In this document: positions 32,401 to 43,800 of the stretch, one piece after another
Position numbering within the stretch: the first letter of the stretch is position 1
Layout: the number at the start of each line of letters is the position of its first letter
DNA from: Mastigias papua
Lineage: Eukaryota; Cnidaria; Scyphozoa; Rhizostomeae; Mastigiidae
DNA: 64,000 bases
NCBI GenBank assembly: GCA_964019165.1
Contig: OZ025272.1
Span: 16,779,093-16,843,092 of the forward strand
Direction: 5' to 3'
The notes under the pieces: generated by a model
Database searches by the model: none
The model's input: only the letters and a program-made list of their open reading frames with translations
What the model was told of the DNA's origin: nothing
Translations under genes and position numbers: made by a program

Positions 32401-35382
32401 AAGATAGAAATAAGATCTTTCCATTATGAATGCTTTAAATTCTTCCATAAATTTTCTACTTAGCAGTGTAAAATTGGTGTGGCCTGCGCTTGTCTTTGAT
32501 TTGCAAGTTGAATATTGATGACTTTTAGGACTTTCCCTTACTAATTTAGATCTCAGATCAGATTTCCTACTATTCTTGATTTGTGATATCATATCTTTAG
32601 TCGACTTTGACCTAAGCACAATATTATGAAACTGTCCCTCTCCTCCCGCTTGCTGTCTTCTCTTATGTGCTGCAGTCTCGCGTTTGTTATCTGCCTTTGC
32701 CTGTTGTCATTTGCTTTCTCCTCTCTTTGTTGTTCTTCTCGTCTGATGCCTTGTTACACTGCTGGTATCACATTTGCCGTCCGCTCTCGTAAGTGCTCTT
32801 TTCTTGTTTGCTGCCTAATGAAATTTAAACTAGTTTTAATGGTCCTTTGATTCAAAGTCAGTGAAAGACCAGCCTTGGGATGTATATCAAATACCAACAA
32901 TTTACAAAGTACAAAAAACCAAGATTATGAGATTTCTTGATGTTAAGATTTGTGACATAGCCTTCATTTAGGACAATCTGTTGTGGGCTTGGTACTTCTG
33001 AGTTTTGGTACATCTTTTTGTTGATTTATTTGTGGCAAAAACCTAAAGAAATTTGCGCAAGTTACATGCATTGAAGAGGAAAATATTTTCAGTAAATCTG
33101 GGTTATGCCTAGCGATTTCCAGAACAATGTACCGTTCTGTATCCGAAAGGAGAAGTTCATAAGTGTGTTGTTTGTATCTCCAATACTGTTTGCCTATAGC
33201 TGCACTCAAATCAGCATTCCATTTCATCTTTGTTTTCACTTTTAATAATTTTAGTTTTTTGATGGTACATAATATTGCGAGTCACTTTTACAATCGATTG
33301 CCATGCATTAATTACAGTTGTGCATTGCTGGTTAGTATCTTTCTCATGGCAGTCTGGTATAATTTGTGGTTTGGTAGTACGCCAGTCAGAGAGCAAATGC
33401 ACGAATGATCCAGCATTGATTGGTTTTTCGTGAAAAGTCTGTTGATACTACAGAACTTCACTACATGAAAAGTCTGTTGGTACTACAGAACTTCACTACA
33501 GCACGAAAAAGCGGTACCATGTTTTAGACATACTGAAAAGCTTATTTTCGTCCGACACTCGTCAGAGTATGAAACGTCGGATAGCGACCGAAAGGTGAAC
33601 CAAAATATATAGCCAGATGCGGGTGCACGTGATATGATGAATAATGCGTCTATTTGGCCCTATGATTGGCCAATTAGCACCTATTCACCATTGTTTACTT
33701 GAAGTGAGTGAGAAAATGAGAAAATGAACTCTTTTTGTTTACACAAGACTGGGTTTTGAGTCTTTATGTAAACTGATTCCAAAACACTTAAATGAAAGGA
33801 CGATGTTGCTTGCCCAATGATCCGAAAATTTTCGTCTGAATATGTTTTGGCGCATTCTGGGTTTTTAATGAGATGTTTTCCTGTGGCCGAATCACTTTTC
33901 ATTTTAGAATTAGAGTTTCTACACATACGAGGTGGCTGTTCCCTTATTGTAGTGGTTTTCATCCTGATGCTCGTGGGTACATGTTGTTTTATTCTGTCTG
34001 CTAGTCTCTGCGTAGTGCGCCCTACGTACCGAGCTTCACATCGGCACGAAAATTCATAAATTACGCAACTTTTTTGAGTTGTAGGAACGCTATCTTTTTT
34101 AGCAGATGGTAGCATGACCTTAGTATTGTAGACCACACGAGGTTTCACAGCATAGAAACAGGATGTGTTGGCTTTATTAATTTGGTTTTCAAATTTTGAT
34201 GAAACATTACCAATCCAGGGCAATTTTAGGTAAACTGGGCACTTCTCAGGACCACACGGTTTTTCCGCTGCAAAGTTGGCAAGTTTATGCTTAATACAAG
34301 AAATAAGGACATCATCTGGATATCCATTTTCAATAAGCAGTTGTTTTACTCTATCAAGCTCTGAGACTAATTTAGTTTCGAAGCAAATCATTAGTGTCCT
34401 GTGAGCTAAGGTTTTAATAAGGCTAATTTTTCTTGCTTTTGGGCTGAAGGAATTCCTACGGATCTATTGCCCTGTAAATGTTGGCTTCCTGTGAACGCTG
34501 GGAAGAAATCCAGTGCCCTCTTTTCCCACCAAAACATCTAGAAAGCTCAATGAGTTGTTTTGCTCCTTTTCTACTGTGAATTTTAAAGCTGGATGCAACA
34601 AGTTAAGTTTTTCATGAAATTGGTTTTAGCTGACCTTGGATTTCTAACCAAATGAATCACTTTCTTAATCCAGACCTGTAATACAATTATACTTTGAATA
34701 GGTTTGTGTTCCCGTTTTCTTTTCAAAATGGTTTGAAAGCTTAACATAAAAAATTTGTTCAATAAAAGCCACCAATTGGATTGCGGAAACCGATTTTAGG
34801 AAAGAAATTAAATGCTTATGGCCGAAACCCTTAATTGAAACAGATGGACACATTTGGAGTGCGAATGATAGAACTGAAGGAAGGAAAGTACGAATCCGTG
34901 CATTTGGAGTTAAAGATTAGATTGATCCTTCTTATTTCTGATCCATACTTTGAACATTTCAATGGTATTATTTAGTTTGGATTTAAAGGAACTTTCCAGT
35001 TTTCTAGGTGATTCCCTCCATGATTTATAAGCTGAGACTTTTGTTTTGTTGCTTTTCAAGGAATGGAACATTGCCCAAACCTTGGGATGGGATGAATACT
35101 GTTGGGGCATCTTGTCCGTTATTGCATGTTGCAGCGGGCACTGGCTTGACTGCCTTACTAAAGAGGCTTATAAGTGCTGGTGTCAATTTGAACGAAAAGG
35201 ATAGTGAAGGTTGGCCTGCGATCCATTACGCTATTCTGCACGGTCATTTCGATTGTGCGGTTCTTCTTATCGAAAATGGTGCTAATATGAACTGCTACAC
35301 AGATGATATTGTAAAAAATTACTGCACGGCGATACGACAACTCCAGATGTACAGATGTTTAATCAAAGATAAAACAACGTGA
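29459..35382 (+). CDS. Ankyrin-repeat protein with RVxF (PP1-docking-like) motif
   Basis: Two exons, 29459-31539 and 35061-35382 (phase 2; donor TTAG/GTATGT, acceptor TTCAAG/G), giving 800 aa. Start chosen for its strong context (A at -3, G at +4) and the long open frame. Residues 1-60 are basic (RRFSQSDKDL). About 60-500 are low in hydrophobics, rich in Ser/Asp/Asn and probably disordered, with a repeated SAPDL/SVPDL-type motif (KSVPDLSQN, LHSAPDLCPISEEEKARLEK). Residues 549-552 are RVRF, matching the [RK]VxF docking motif for protein phosphatase 1. The second exon encodes about two ankyrin repeats: PLLHVAAGTGLTALLKRLIS, then GWPAIHYAILHGHFDCAVLL and IENGAN. RVxF followed by ankyrins recalls PP1 targeting subunits (MYPT, PPP1R16, PPP1R27, ASPP), but domain order and the 550-aa N-terminus do not match one I know. 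PP1 binding is inferred. Confidence 0.8.
31540..33429. other. Intron sequence with minus-strand coding-like remnants
   Basis: Minus-strand frames 33402-33211, 33239-32964 (MKWNADLSAAIGKQYWRYK) and 32619-32377 (RSKSTKDMISQIKNSRKSDL) look protein-like and the last continues upstream as a basic, Gln/Arg-rich stretch. They do not join into one frame and I recognise no family. Probably decayed mobile or retrocopied sequence in the intron. Confidence 0.3.
33430..34650 (-). mobile_element. Penelope-like retroelement, 5'-truncated copy (EN+)
   Basis: Minus strand. Reverse-transcriptase thumb sequence comes first (KFTVEKEQNNSLSFLDVLVG, then HRKPTFTGQ, one in-frame stop, SFSPKARKISLIKTLAHRTL), then a GIY-YIG endonuclease frame, then a 3' repeat region (33430-33680). 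The catalytic RT motifs upstream are missing, so the copy is truncated at about 34650 and dead. The 3' repeat includes a 35-bp direct duplication (33432 and 33466, TGAAAAGTCTGTTG). The same 3' repeat occurs at 47369 and 6665. It lies in the intron of the ankyrin gene, antisense to it. Confidence 0.85.
33681..34391 (-). pseudogene. Penelope-like GIY-YIG endonuclease domain
   Basis: 236-codon open frame, the C-terminal part of a Penelope-like polyprotein. LPWIGNVSSKFENQI is the conserved linker seen in these elements. CVIYEFSCRCEARYVGRTTQ then RLADRIKQH is the GIY-YIG module in its Penelope form (YEF...YVG, conserved Arg and downstream His). GKHLIKNPECAKTY and FRIIGQATSSFHLSVLESVY follow, with the catalytic Glu of the nuclease in LLESVYI-type context (here VLESVYI). 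The frame itself is open, but the RT upstream has a stop and is truncated, so no functional element is encoded. Confidence 0.85.
34651..35060. other. Intron sequence between the retroelement and ankyrin exon 2
   Basis: About 400 bp. Minus-strand open frames of 62 and 66 codons are present, not recognised. Polypyrimidine-rich sequence precedes the acceptor at 35060. Confidence 0.4.
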
Positions 35383-36439
35383 TATGTGAAAAGAACCTCA
35401 AAATCCTTGATAAAGAGTACGGAATAATTATAACTTACAAGAAGATGCTATTGAGGTGCAATGGACACGCCGTGTTTCCAATCTGATGGTCATCGAAGTC
35501 TCTCTTATTGCGAGCTGCCATACGCTATGTATTAATATATTTTTATTTATCATTTCATGGATTTTTGTATTTCATTGCTCTTCGGAAGACGTTAACGAGT
35601 TACCGTTAAAGGAGACTTTACTTCGCAAGTATGGTAGTGTTAACTAACTCCCCTGTTATTCTTTGACGTCTGGGTAATGTAGAAAGAATCAGGGAAAGGG
35701 TGGGGATTGAGAAGAGTAGACCCATATTTCGCTGTTATTGAGGGACTAAAATCCTACCCTGTCATTCCCATTTTCATATGTAGATCCCAGCATACAGCTC
35801 TTGTTATATAATTTAGAACGATTTGATAGTAGTGTTTGAGTTCATTCACAATTTGATTCTTTTTTGTCTTTTTTATATATCTGTACAGCAGTAAGCAGAT
35901 GAAAGTGATTTTTACAAAATCGAGATAGTATACCATATAAGGAGATGACGTATTAATTGCTCAACTATTGTAGTAGCAACAGAGGGAATCACTAGGAGGC
36001 AGATGTGAAGTCTGCCCATATAAGCATTGTTTCCTTACCATCTGAACTGTCTTTAAAGTGTGTGAGCTTTGGTGGATAGCTTTTACCGACAGACCCACCG
36101 ATAACTTTTGTGGGGCTCTGGGCAGACGAAGAAGGCAGGCAAATCTATAGGATACTAATCCTTATCTTGACATGTCTTATTTTCCTCGAGGCTTCAGCAT
36201 TAATGTCCGAAGTACAGCCATTGTCTGCCATTAATGATTTCTGATTCGACGCGGCTTTACACAAGTGTGGTTTAAATTATCAACGAAAGAATTAATTGTA
36301 TCTTTATTCAGCGACTTTGATTTCATGTTCTATAGGATGGCCAAACTATTCAACAGAGTTTATGGGAAAATATTCAGCCCCAAATTTGACCTGGGACTTG
36401 GTTAGACGATAAACTGAATTAGAAAAATCCAGTTAATAC
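35383..36439. other. Intergenic, no feature recognised
   Basis: About 1 kb downstream of the ankyrin gene. AATAAA-type signals are present but not specific in this AT-rich DNA. I see no gene or repeat. Confidence 0.4.
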
Positions 36440-36815
36440 ACACTTTTTTTACAAGATTACAGTCTATTATAATATCAAAGCTTAAATTCTGTGATATTTG
36501 CAAATAATTTAAGAATAATGCAAGGCTCAAGATTCATCAAGGCTTAGACTAGTTGTTTGGTTAAGTCTTCATTAGAAAACAAAACAATTGTGAGCATCAC
36601 TTATCCTGTCTAGAACTCGTTACACTATAATGTGACTCAGCAACTCTTCAGGGAATGTCAGGTACACACTCTTTATTATACGGACATATATTCTGTACGA
36701 GAATTAATGCTCAAAATTGATAGAATTTAAGAACAATTTAGAACATTCTTAGGCAAAAAATAAAAAAAATTTAAGATTACTGAGGCTCAAATATTAGGTA
36801 TTCTTATAAAAAATG
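36440..36815. repeat. Dispersed repeat family R1, copy 2
   Basis: Same order of shared blocks as 15525-15960 (TGCAAGGCTCAAG, GTGAGCATCACTTATC, GACTCAGCAACTCTT, CTGAGGCTCAAATATT), same orientation, with many substitutions and small indels. Non-coding. Confidence 0.6.
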
Positions 36816-36864
36816 TGCGTAAAGCTGCTCATCATTTCATGCCAAGTTAAAGCAATTTAAACTT

Positions 36865-37190
36865 TTCAGATCACTGTCATCAAAGGCCTTGGAAAAGATA
36901 CTTTCCCAGGGTATTTTGGCTGGTTCAACCTTTGGAATTGTAGCTTGGGGGGCCCGGTGCTTCGTAGAAGGCTTTAGGAGAAATACACAGAAGATCCGTA
37001 TTGATAAATTACAGTGATTAATGAAGAAGTGATTACTAAATTACAAGTATCACTCATGGCAATGATAAAGTTCTGAGATCTGTAAATTGGAAATCCATGG
37101 AGTATCAATAAAGTAGGTGAGTTGCATACCTAAAACATCAAATTTTTAATAACAATCGTCTTAAAATATTGAATTAATTAGTATGAAATC
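36865..37190 (+). pseudogene. Decayed LINE reverse-transcriptase C-terminal fragment
   Basis: Reads ILAGSTFGIVAWGARCFVEG then a basic helix-like stretch (RRNTQKIRIDKLQ) before stops. This resembles the post-RT region of jockey/CR1-type LINEs (TYGIxVWG...IEKIHxRA). Frames are broken thereafter. Evidence is a short resemblance only. Confidence 0.4.
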
Positions 37191-37205
37191 ATCAAGAGGC
37201 ATGAA

Positions 37206-37370
37206 AGATCAGCATGGAGGCCTGCGCAGGAAAAGGCAAATGAGGCAACCTCTGAATGACAGGGCAACAAACATGTTACCTTTTAGTGTCAGCATGGAGG
37301 CCTGCGCAGGAAAGGGCAAATGAGGCAACCTCTAAATAACAGGGCACCAAACATGTTACCTTTTAGTGTC
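37206..37370. repeat. 84-bp tandem duplication
   Basis: GATCAGCATGGAGGCCTGCG... occurs twice in tandem (about 37207 and 37290), unit about 84 bp, with four or so differences, followed by CATGTTACCTTTTAGTGTCA in both units. Non-coding. Confidence 0.85.
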
Positions 37371-37867
37371 ATGTCATACACAATATGACTTTCTAACTTA
37401 GAGCGTGTTATCATTTCTTAAAAGGGCAAACATCGTCCCTTTTTGTCCCGAGTGCGTCTGTGAAGAAGTGCCTAGTTGGACTTAGGTCCCTATTGCCAGA
37501 TCGGACTAGAGAGTTTTGGGGAATGTAGCTTATAGAGTAGACTTGTTTTATTGAGATGAATATACGATGAGATTTTATAGAAAATGAAGAGAAATCCACA
37601 GACAGTTTTTGTCGAGCTTCACTACAGATATTATCATATGCTGCCTTTTAACTGTATCGGATTATCAAAAAGTTCATGCACGTTTGCTTACGTATGAATA
37701 ACGTCCTGGTCTTATTCTTTGGACCTCGTTCTACGCTGTGTTCAGTCCATAGTTCTGTTATCGAATGACATGTTGTTATCACATGAGAAATAGAAAGCTT
37801 GGAAATTTTGCAAATACATAAGCTAGAATACTTTGGTCTGTGGAGAAGTTTGGCAAAGGAAGGGATC

Positions 37868-40800
37868 ATGCTGACGATAGCGTTAACTTTCATCATCTCT
37901 ACTTTATTCTTCCCGGAATGTTATTCTGTGAAGCAAAGAATGGACGATGATCTGGAATCAAATACCAATGGCATTGGCCCACTTTCGACGGAAGAGGTCT
38001 TTCGTCTGCAGTCACTGTTGAAAAATAATTTCTCATTGGAAGGAGAGAGTATATCACATGCTTGTACTGTGAAGATGCAGAAGCTTTTAACAACTGAAAT
38101 CACCCAAGTCTTTCGAAGTACGTAATATGTTACAGTTTCTAATTCAATGATTTGCTTGTGCAAGCAAACTTTACACGCTCTTTCTATAAGGAGTCTAGCT
38201 CAAGCCCTAGTTCCAGGCCTCTAAATATCAAATTGCAGTACTGAAAGTTCCTTAACAGCTCCTTAACAGCAAACAACCTATGCTGGGTTTGGATGCAAAT
38301 AAATAGAAATGGCTTCCTAATTCTTGATGGTTTTGCTGTTATAAAAATTTTTCAAATTGAAAAGTTCCCTAGGGAGTTCTCCTTTAGTAGTACAAGTTTT
38401 TTTAAAAATTTCAGCATTTTACATTTAGGTTCCCAATAAACAAAGGTTCCTTATAACAGAAGCGTGTATTTGCTTTTCTTGCTTGTCTGAATTGGTTCAT
38501 CCTTTATCAACTGTCGGGCATTATCGTACTCCAGGTCTTTACACCTTGGTTAGAGAAAGGGATTGGAGATGCTCCGTTAATTTCAAAACAACAAGTTGTA
38601 TAACGGGCACTTATTTGGCTGGGCTGCTATATTTTGTTCTCGACCAATCAGCGGATTTGTTTACAACTGTTCTAATGCTAGAATCTACACAATTTGTGCT
38701 GATGAAAATGAATCTTTTTGGTACTTAAATTCAACGGTGGTTGATTTTAGTTATTAATGTGACAAAGTTCAATATGATTTATTTTATCTTTTTCTTAGTG
38801 TTGGATGCTATGGGAAAACCTGGCAGTGGTCTCTTTGAAGGCAACCTTTTGTGGCTTGGTTCTTACTCTGAATGTGAAAAAATGAAAAAGTTCAAGTATT
38901 GCTTGGCAGGATTTAAGTTGATATTGGCTTTTTTTGGCAAGAAAACCGTGAATGTGGGTATAATTCTATTTTGCAATATTGAAGTCCTAAATGATAAATT
39001 CAGAGGCTGATCACGACTGACTTACGCGGCTTACGGAAGTCGGTCAACTTTTTAGAAAATATCTTGTAATGTAACTTATGAATTTTTCTCGGTATATGAG
39101 GAAAATATCCAGAATTTGCAATTTGCAATCTAGAATTCTTTCATTATCTTCTTTGTACTGTCCTATGACTTACTTGTCATGATTACGTCATCACCAAGTT
39201 GGCAGAAGAGCCAGGATTCAACTATATCTGTTTATGTCATGGTTTGTGGCCTGACTGTATTCCAATTACGCAATATATTTGAAATCGATTGTTATCTTTC
39301 GTATATCAAACAATAAAATGGACGAATATCTTTGGTAAGTCTGTCAAACTGGCATCATAGGATGCGCTGTCGTAAAAAACCTATTGATTTTGAAACCATT
39401 TTGGGATCCTATTGTTTTTATAAGTCGGTCATAAAGAGGCAGTATTCAGTCAATAATATGTCAATATGCTTTATAATGATAATAGAGGAGAGATTCTAAA
39501 ATTTGATGGTGCTTTATCAGGCCCTCCAATTATGCAAGATGAAATAAGAGCAGCAATAAAGGCTATGAAAAAAGGAAAGGCAGCAGGAGAAGATGGAATT
39601 GTAATAGAAATCATAGAAGCTACAGAAGAATTTGGAATAAGAAAAGTAACTGATTTAGTAGACAGAATTTATGAGGGTGAAGATATACCAAATGCTATGA
39701 GAGAATCAGTATTGGTTGCAATCCCAAAGAAATCAGGTGCTTTAGAATGCTCTAAACACAGAACTATAAGCATTATGAGTCAACTTTGTAAGGTATTGTT
39801 GAGAGTAGTAATGAATAGATTGAGAGGAAAGATCAACGAAAGAGTCTTGGAGGAGCAGTATGGATGTAGGAAAGGGAAACAGGGCCTTTTTTAACATACG
39901 AACTAGGGGGCAAATGCCCCCCAGTTCTCAACTTTGCCCCCCCGAGTGAAGAGGTTTTTGACCCTCTTTGTATAGGTTCTCAGCTATGTTATCAAACAAC
40001 TACTCTTAAGTGCCTGATTGCCGGGGGGTCGGAATTAGCGGGGGGGTTGGAATTATTTGGAAACTTCAGTTAATGGGTGTCAGATTTAGCGGGGGGCTGG
40101 GTTTGTGCAATCATGTTAATAAATGTATGTATTTTTAAATGTATTTTGAAAATGTATTTTAAAAAGGACTCTAAGCTGGTTTGCCTTCTCCATTTAAGGA
40201 GCAAATTTCCTTAGCAACTATGGCTTCAATATTTCAGTATAATAAGTAACCAATAACGGAAAATCAGTTTGAACAATATCAATAGAACAATTATTTAGCT
40301 ATGACAGTGTAACATAAATTCCCATTATCCCGTGGTGTAAACTTTTTGCCTTTGGCATCGTATCGAGTCTTTCCCTTCAAACATTCTACTTAAGCATCGT
40401 ATTCTTTTTTAAACATTTCAACGCATTCCCCGAGCTTTTGCTTCTCTGCCAATGTATACTTCTCCAGCTAACGAGCAACGTTTCTTCTGCTTGACTCATT
40501 GTTGTCTTCCATCATTTATTAGAATAGTTGCATCGCATGGACTATCATAAGTACTAAATGGTTTCAGAACACGTCAAACTGACTGATATCGCGCTATGCT
40601 TAGAAATGTCTCCGCCTTTGAAGATGCATCTTTGTAGCGTTTTCCGTCCTTAATATGTTAGAAATAATTGCCGGGGGGTCCTAATAAGAGCGGGGGGGTT
40701 GGAAAAATTTTCAAAAATTAATTAGCGGGGGGGGACGGCAATTAGGCACTTAAGAGTACAGCTGTCATCGTGTTGCAATGAATGGGACCCCTCGAGTTTC

Positions 40801-43800
40801 ATCGGCGAAAGAATGAAACACAATAACATTTTTGCACAACATTAGGAAACTGTGTAATACATGAACAGTACGTTATTGTAACAATAGACCCTTTTCACAA
40901 TGACGTAGAGAGGGCCCGACCTCTGGCGAAAACGAGGCAGGTGATGTTCCAGATTCATCGCCGACAATGCTCAGTACGGGGAAAAGAGCTACTCATTTAT
41001 TTTTGCGATTGTTCTGCTTAAGATACTGTCAAAAATGGACAATAACATGGATTCCATGTTAAATCAGGCTCCGGAGAATAAATGTAGATCACTCGGATGG
41101 CAATGTAATGTATATTGGTGCTATAAAACACTTTACAAAACCGATGCTTCGCCATCGGCCTAAATTTGTTTAGGTATTCACAGGCGAATCGAGCGAAGAT
41201 TCGCTGGTGCAATTTTAGTAAAACAGTAGATGGAATGGGTGATTTCATTATAGAAATACTGTGCCTACCTTCGAGGGAAACATTTTACGGATGGGAATAT
41301 CATAAACGGTCGAACATGCGGCGACTCACTCGAGGACCTTTGCCACCCTCGCATCTGTACACTCTTGAGGCTAATAAGATCAGGCCGTCTCACAAGCGAA
41401 CAAAACGCATCTATCCTAGCTACATTTGCTTCGACATCGGCTTTAGTTTTGAAAATCATGAAAATTATCTTTTCCTTGAGATTCCATCAGTGCATCACAA
41501 ACAGAATCTCATTCCTATACTGTTCTCCTGAGCATGACCAACGTGATTTCATTAGATTTTGTGCACTTTATTAATCGCTCTCACTCAAGCACAAGAGCTC
41601 CCGTAGTCTGTGTTATCTTTGACACAATGAATTCTTGACCTGGTGATGACACTTCTTGTAGATATACACTCTGCTCTGTTGACAAAGAGCATGCTATGAT
41701 TAACTTGTAAACTGCATTTTTGCCCTCCCTCTGTCTGGATCATTCAGTGACTCATTTTTGTCTCTCCTTTGTCTCCCCCTTACCCCCCTCTATCTGGACA
41801 TGCGAAAATAAATGGCATAAACACTATTAAAAAGTTTTATAGGTAGAGCTAATGCTCATTTGATGAACTTCCTCTGTTTCCATTCCCTAGCAATAATGTT
41901 TCAGAGCAGATATGCCAGAGTAATTCATGGAGTACCCAGCAACAATACTAACAGCTTGACACTGAAATTTTCATTGATCTTCCACCATCCCTTAAACCTA
42001 ACTAACATAGCAACACTTAAATCAGCATCTCACCAATTATTGCATGATCTATACCTCAAAACTTAGAATTGGTAGAGAGTTTGATAGAGAACTAGCACAA
42101 AAGTATGGTATTCTGAGCATTCCTGAGCAAGGTACTACTAGTGCAATGACTGCTAGATGATTTGACATTGCAGATGTCTGTCCTCCTGGTGTTTCTCTAA
42201 AAATTCCTCATTTCTATGGGCTATTGGCCATAATACAAGCTACTTGATTCTTGATGTAGCTCTCATTTTACAGCCTGATTTCACTACAACTTTACTATGC
42301 ATGTGACCTTGTAGCTACTTTTTAGCCATTCTTTATACAGTATCCAACAGATAGTGACATTAGGTATACTTATAAAATCAGTTTCTAAATTCCAATATCA
42401 GTATATTATTGTGGGGTGGACTATACACTACAGAGGTAAGATGCCTACTAAGTGCTCTACAAAATGATAGTGTTAATACTCAAACCACTTGAGTGATATT
42501 TTCAGTGCTATCAATAATTATTCTTGTTCTTGGTTACCCTGTATTTGTTATCATTAATGAATTCATCAAGTTATTTGTGCTTTTCCAAACTGATCAACCT
42601 GATGAGTGTATATCTACAAGAAGTGTCATCACCAGGTCAAGAATTCATTGTGTCAAAGATAACACAGACTACGGGAGCTCTTGTGCTTGAGTGAGAGCGA
42701 TTAATAAAGTGCACAAAATCTAATGAAATCACGTTGGTCATGCTCAGGAGAACAGTATAGGAATGAGATTCTGTTTGTGATGCACTGATGGAATCTCAAG
42801 GAAAAGATAATTTTCATGATTTTCAAAACTAAAGCCGATGTCGAAGCAAATGTAGCTAGGATAGATGCGTTTTGTTCGCTTGTGAGACGGCCTGATCTTA
42901 TTAGCCTCAAGAGTGTACAGATGCGAGGGTGGCAAAGGTCCTCGAGTGAGTCGCCGCATGTTCGACCGTTTATGATATTCCCATCCGTAAAATGTTTCCC
43001 TCGAAGGTAGGCACAGTATTTCTATAATGAAATCACCCATTCCATCTACTGTTTTACTAAAATTGCACCAGCGAATCTTCGCTCGATTCGCCTGTGAATA
43101 CCTAAACAAATTTAGGCCGATGGCGAAGCATCGGTTTTGTAAAGTGTTTTATAGCACCAATATACATTACATTGCCATCCGAGTGATCTACATTTATTCT
43201 CCGGAGCCTGATTTAACATGGAATCCATGTTATTGTCCATTTTTGACAGTATCTTAAGCAGAACAATCGCAAAAATAAATGAGTAGCTCTTTTCCCCGTA
43301 CTGAGCATTGTCGGCGATGAATCTGGAACATCACCTGCCTCGTTTTCGCCAGAGGTCGGGCCCTCTCTACGTCATTGTGAAAAGGGTCTATTACAAAACT
43401 AGAGATTTCATCTCCAAACTTTTTTACATAAAAACGTGACATTTACGAACATTGTTTCAATATATCACATGTATCAACTCTATTTAAAATTAGGTTTTTT
43501 GTCCTAGTATCACGTCCCTTTTTGAGAGTTTGCCCCCCCCCCTCCCAGTAAAAATATGATAAAAAGGCTATGGAGGGAAAGGTACCACCAATGCAATATT
43601 TGCTTCAAGAATGATAATTGAAAGGTCTGTTGAAATGCAGAAGACTGTTTTTCTCTGTTTTATGAACTTTGAGAATGCGTTTGACACTGTGAAACACGAG
43701 GAGTTGGTTACGACCCTAGAGAGCACAGGAATGGATGGGAAAGACACCTGGTTGATAAGCAACTTGTATTGGAATCAGAAAGCTGCAGTGAGAATAAAGA

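Larger units (their letters stand above)
39880..43572. mobile_element. 3.7-kb hAT-like non-autonomous element interrupting a LINE
   Basis: Begins CAGGGCCTTTTTTAACATA and ends with the inverse of CATAGCCTTTTTATCATA: short imperfect TIRs with the CA...TG termini of hAT elements. Flanks AAGGGAAA (39872-39879) and GAGGGAAA (43573-43580) match at 7 of 8 bases, the right TSD length for hAT. Removing the element and one TSD rejoins the LINE frame as YGCRKGK-GTTNAIF. No transposase seen. The interior is largely two further inverted-repeat insertions (40000-40758 and 40883-43392). Confidence 0.8.

Noticed and set aside
41018..43257. Pairs of identical proteins of 64-121 aa on opposite strands
   Set aside because: Not a gene family. 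They are the same frames read from the two arms of one palindrome.
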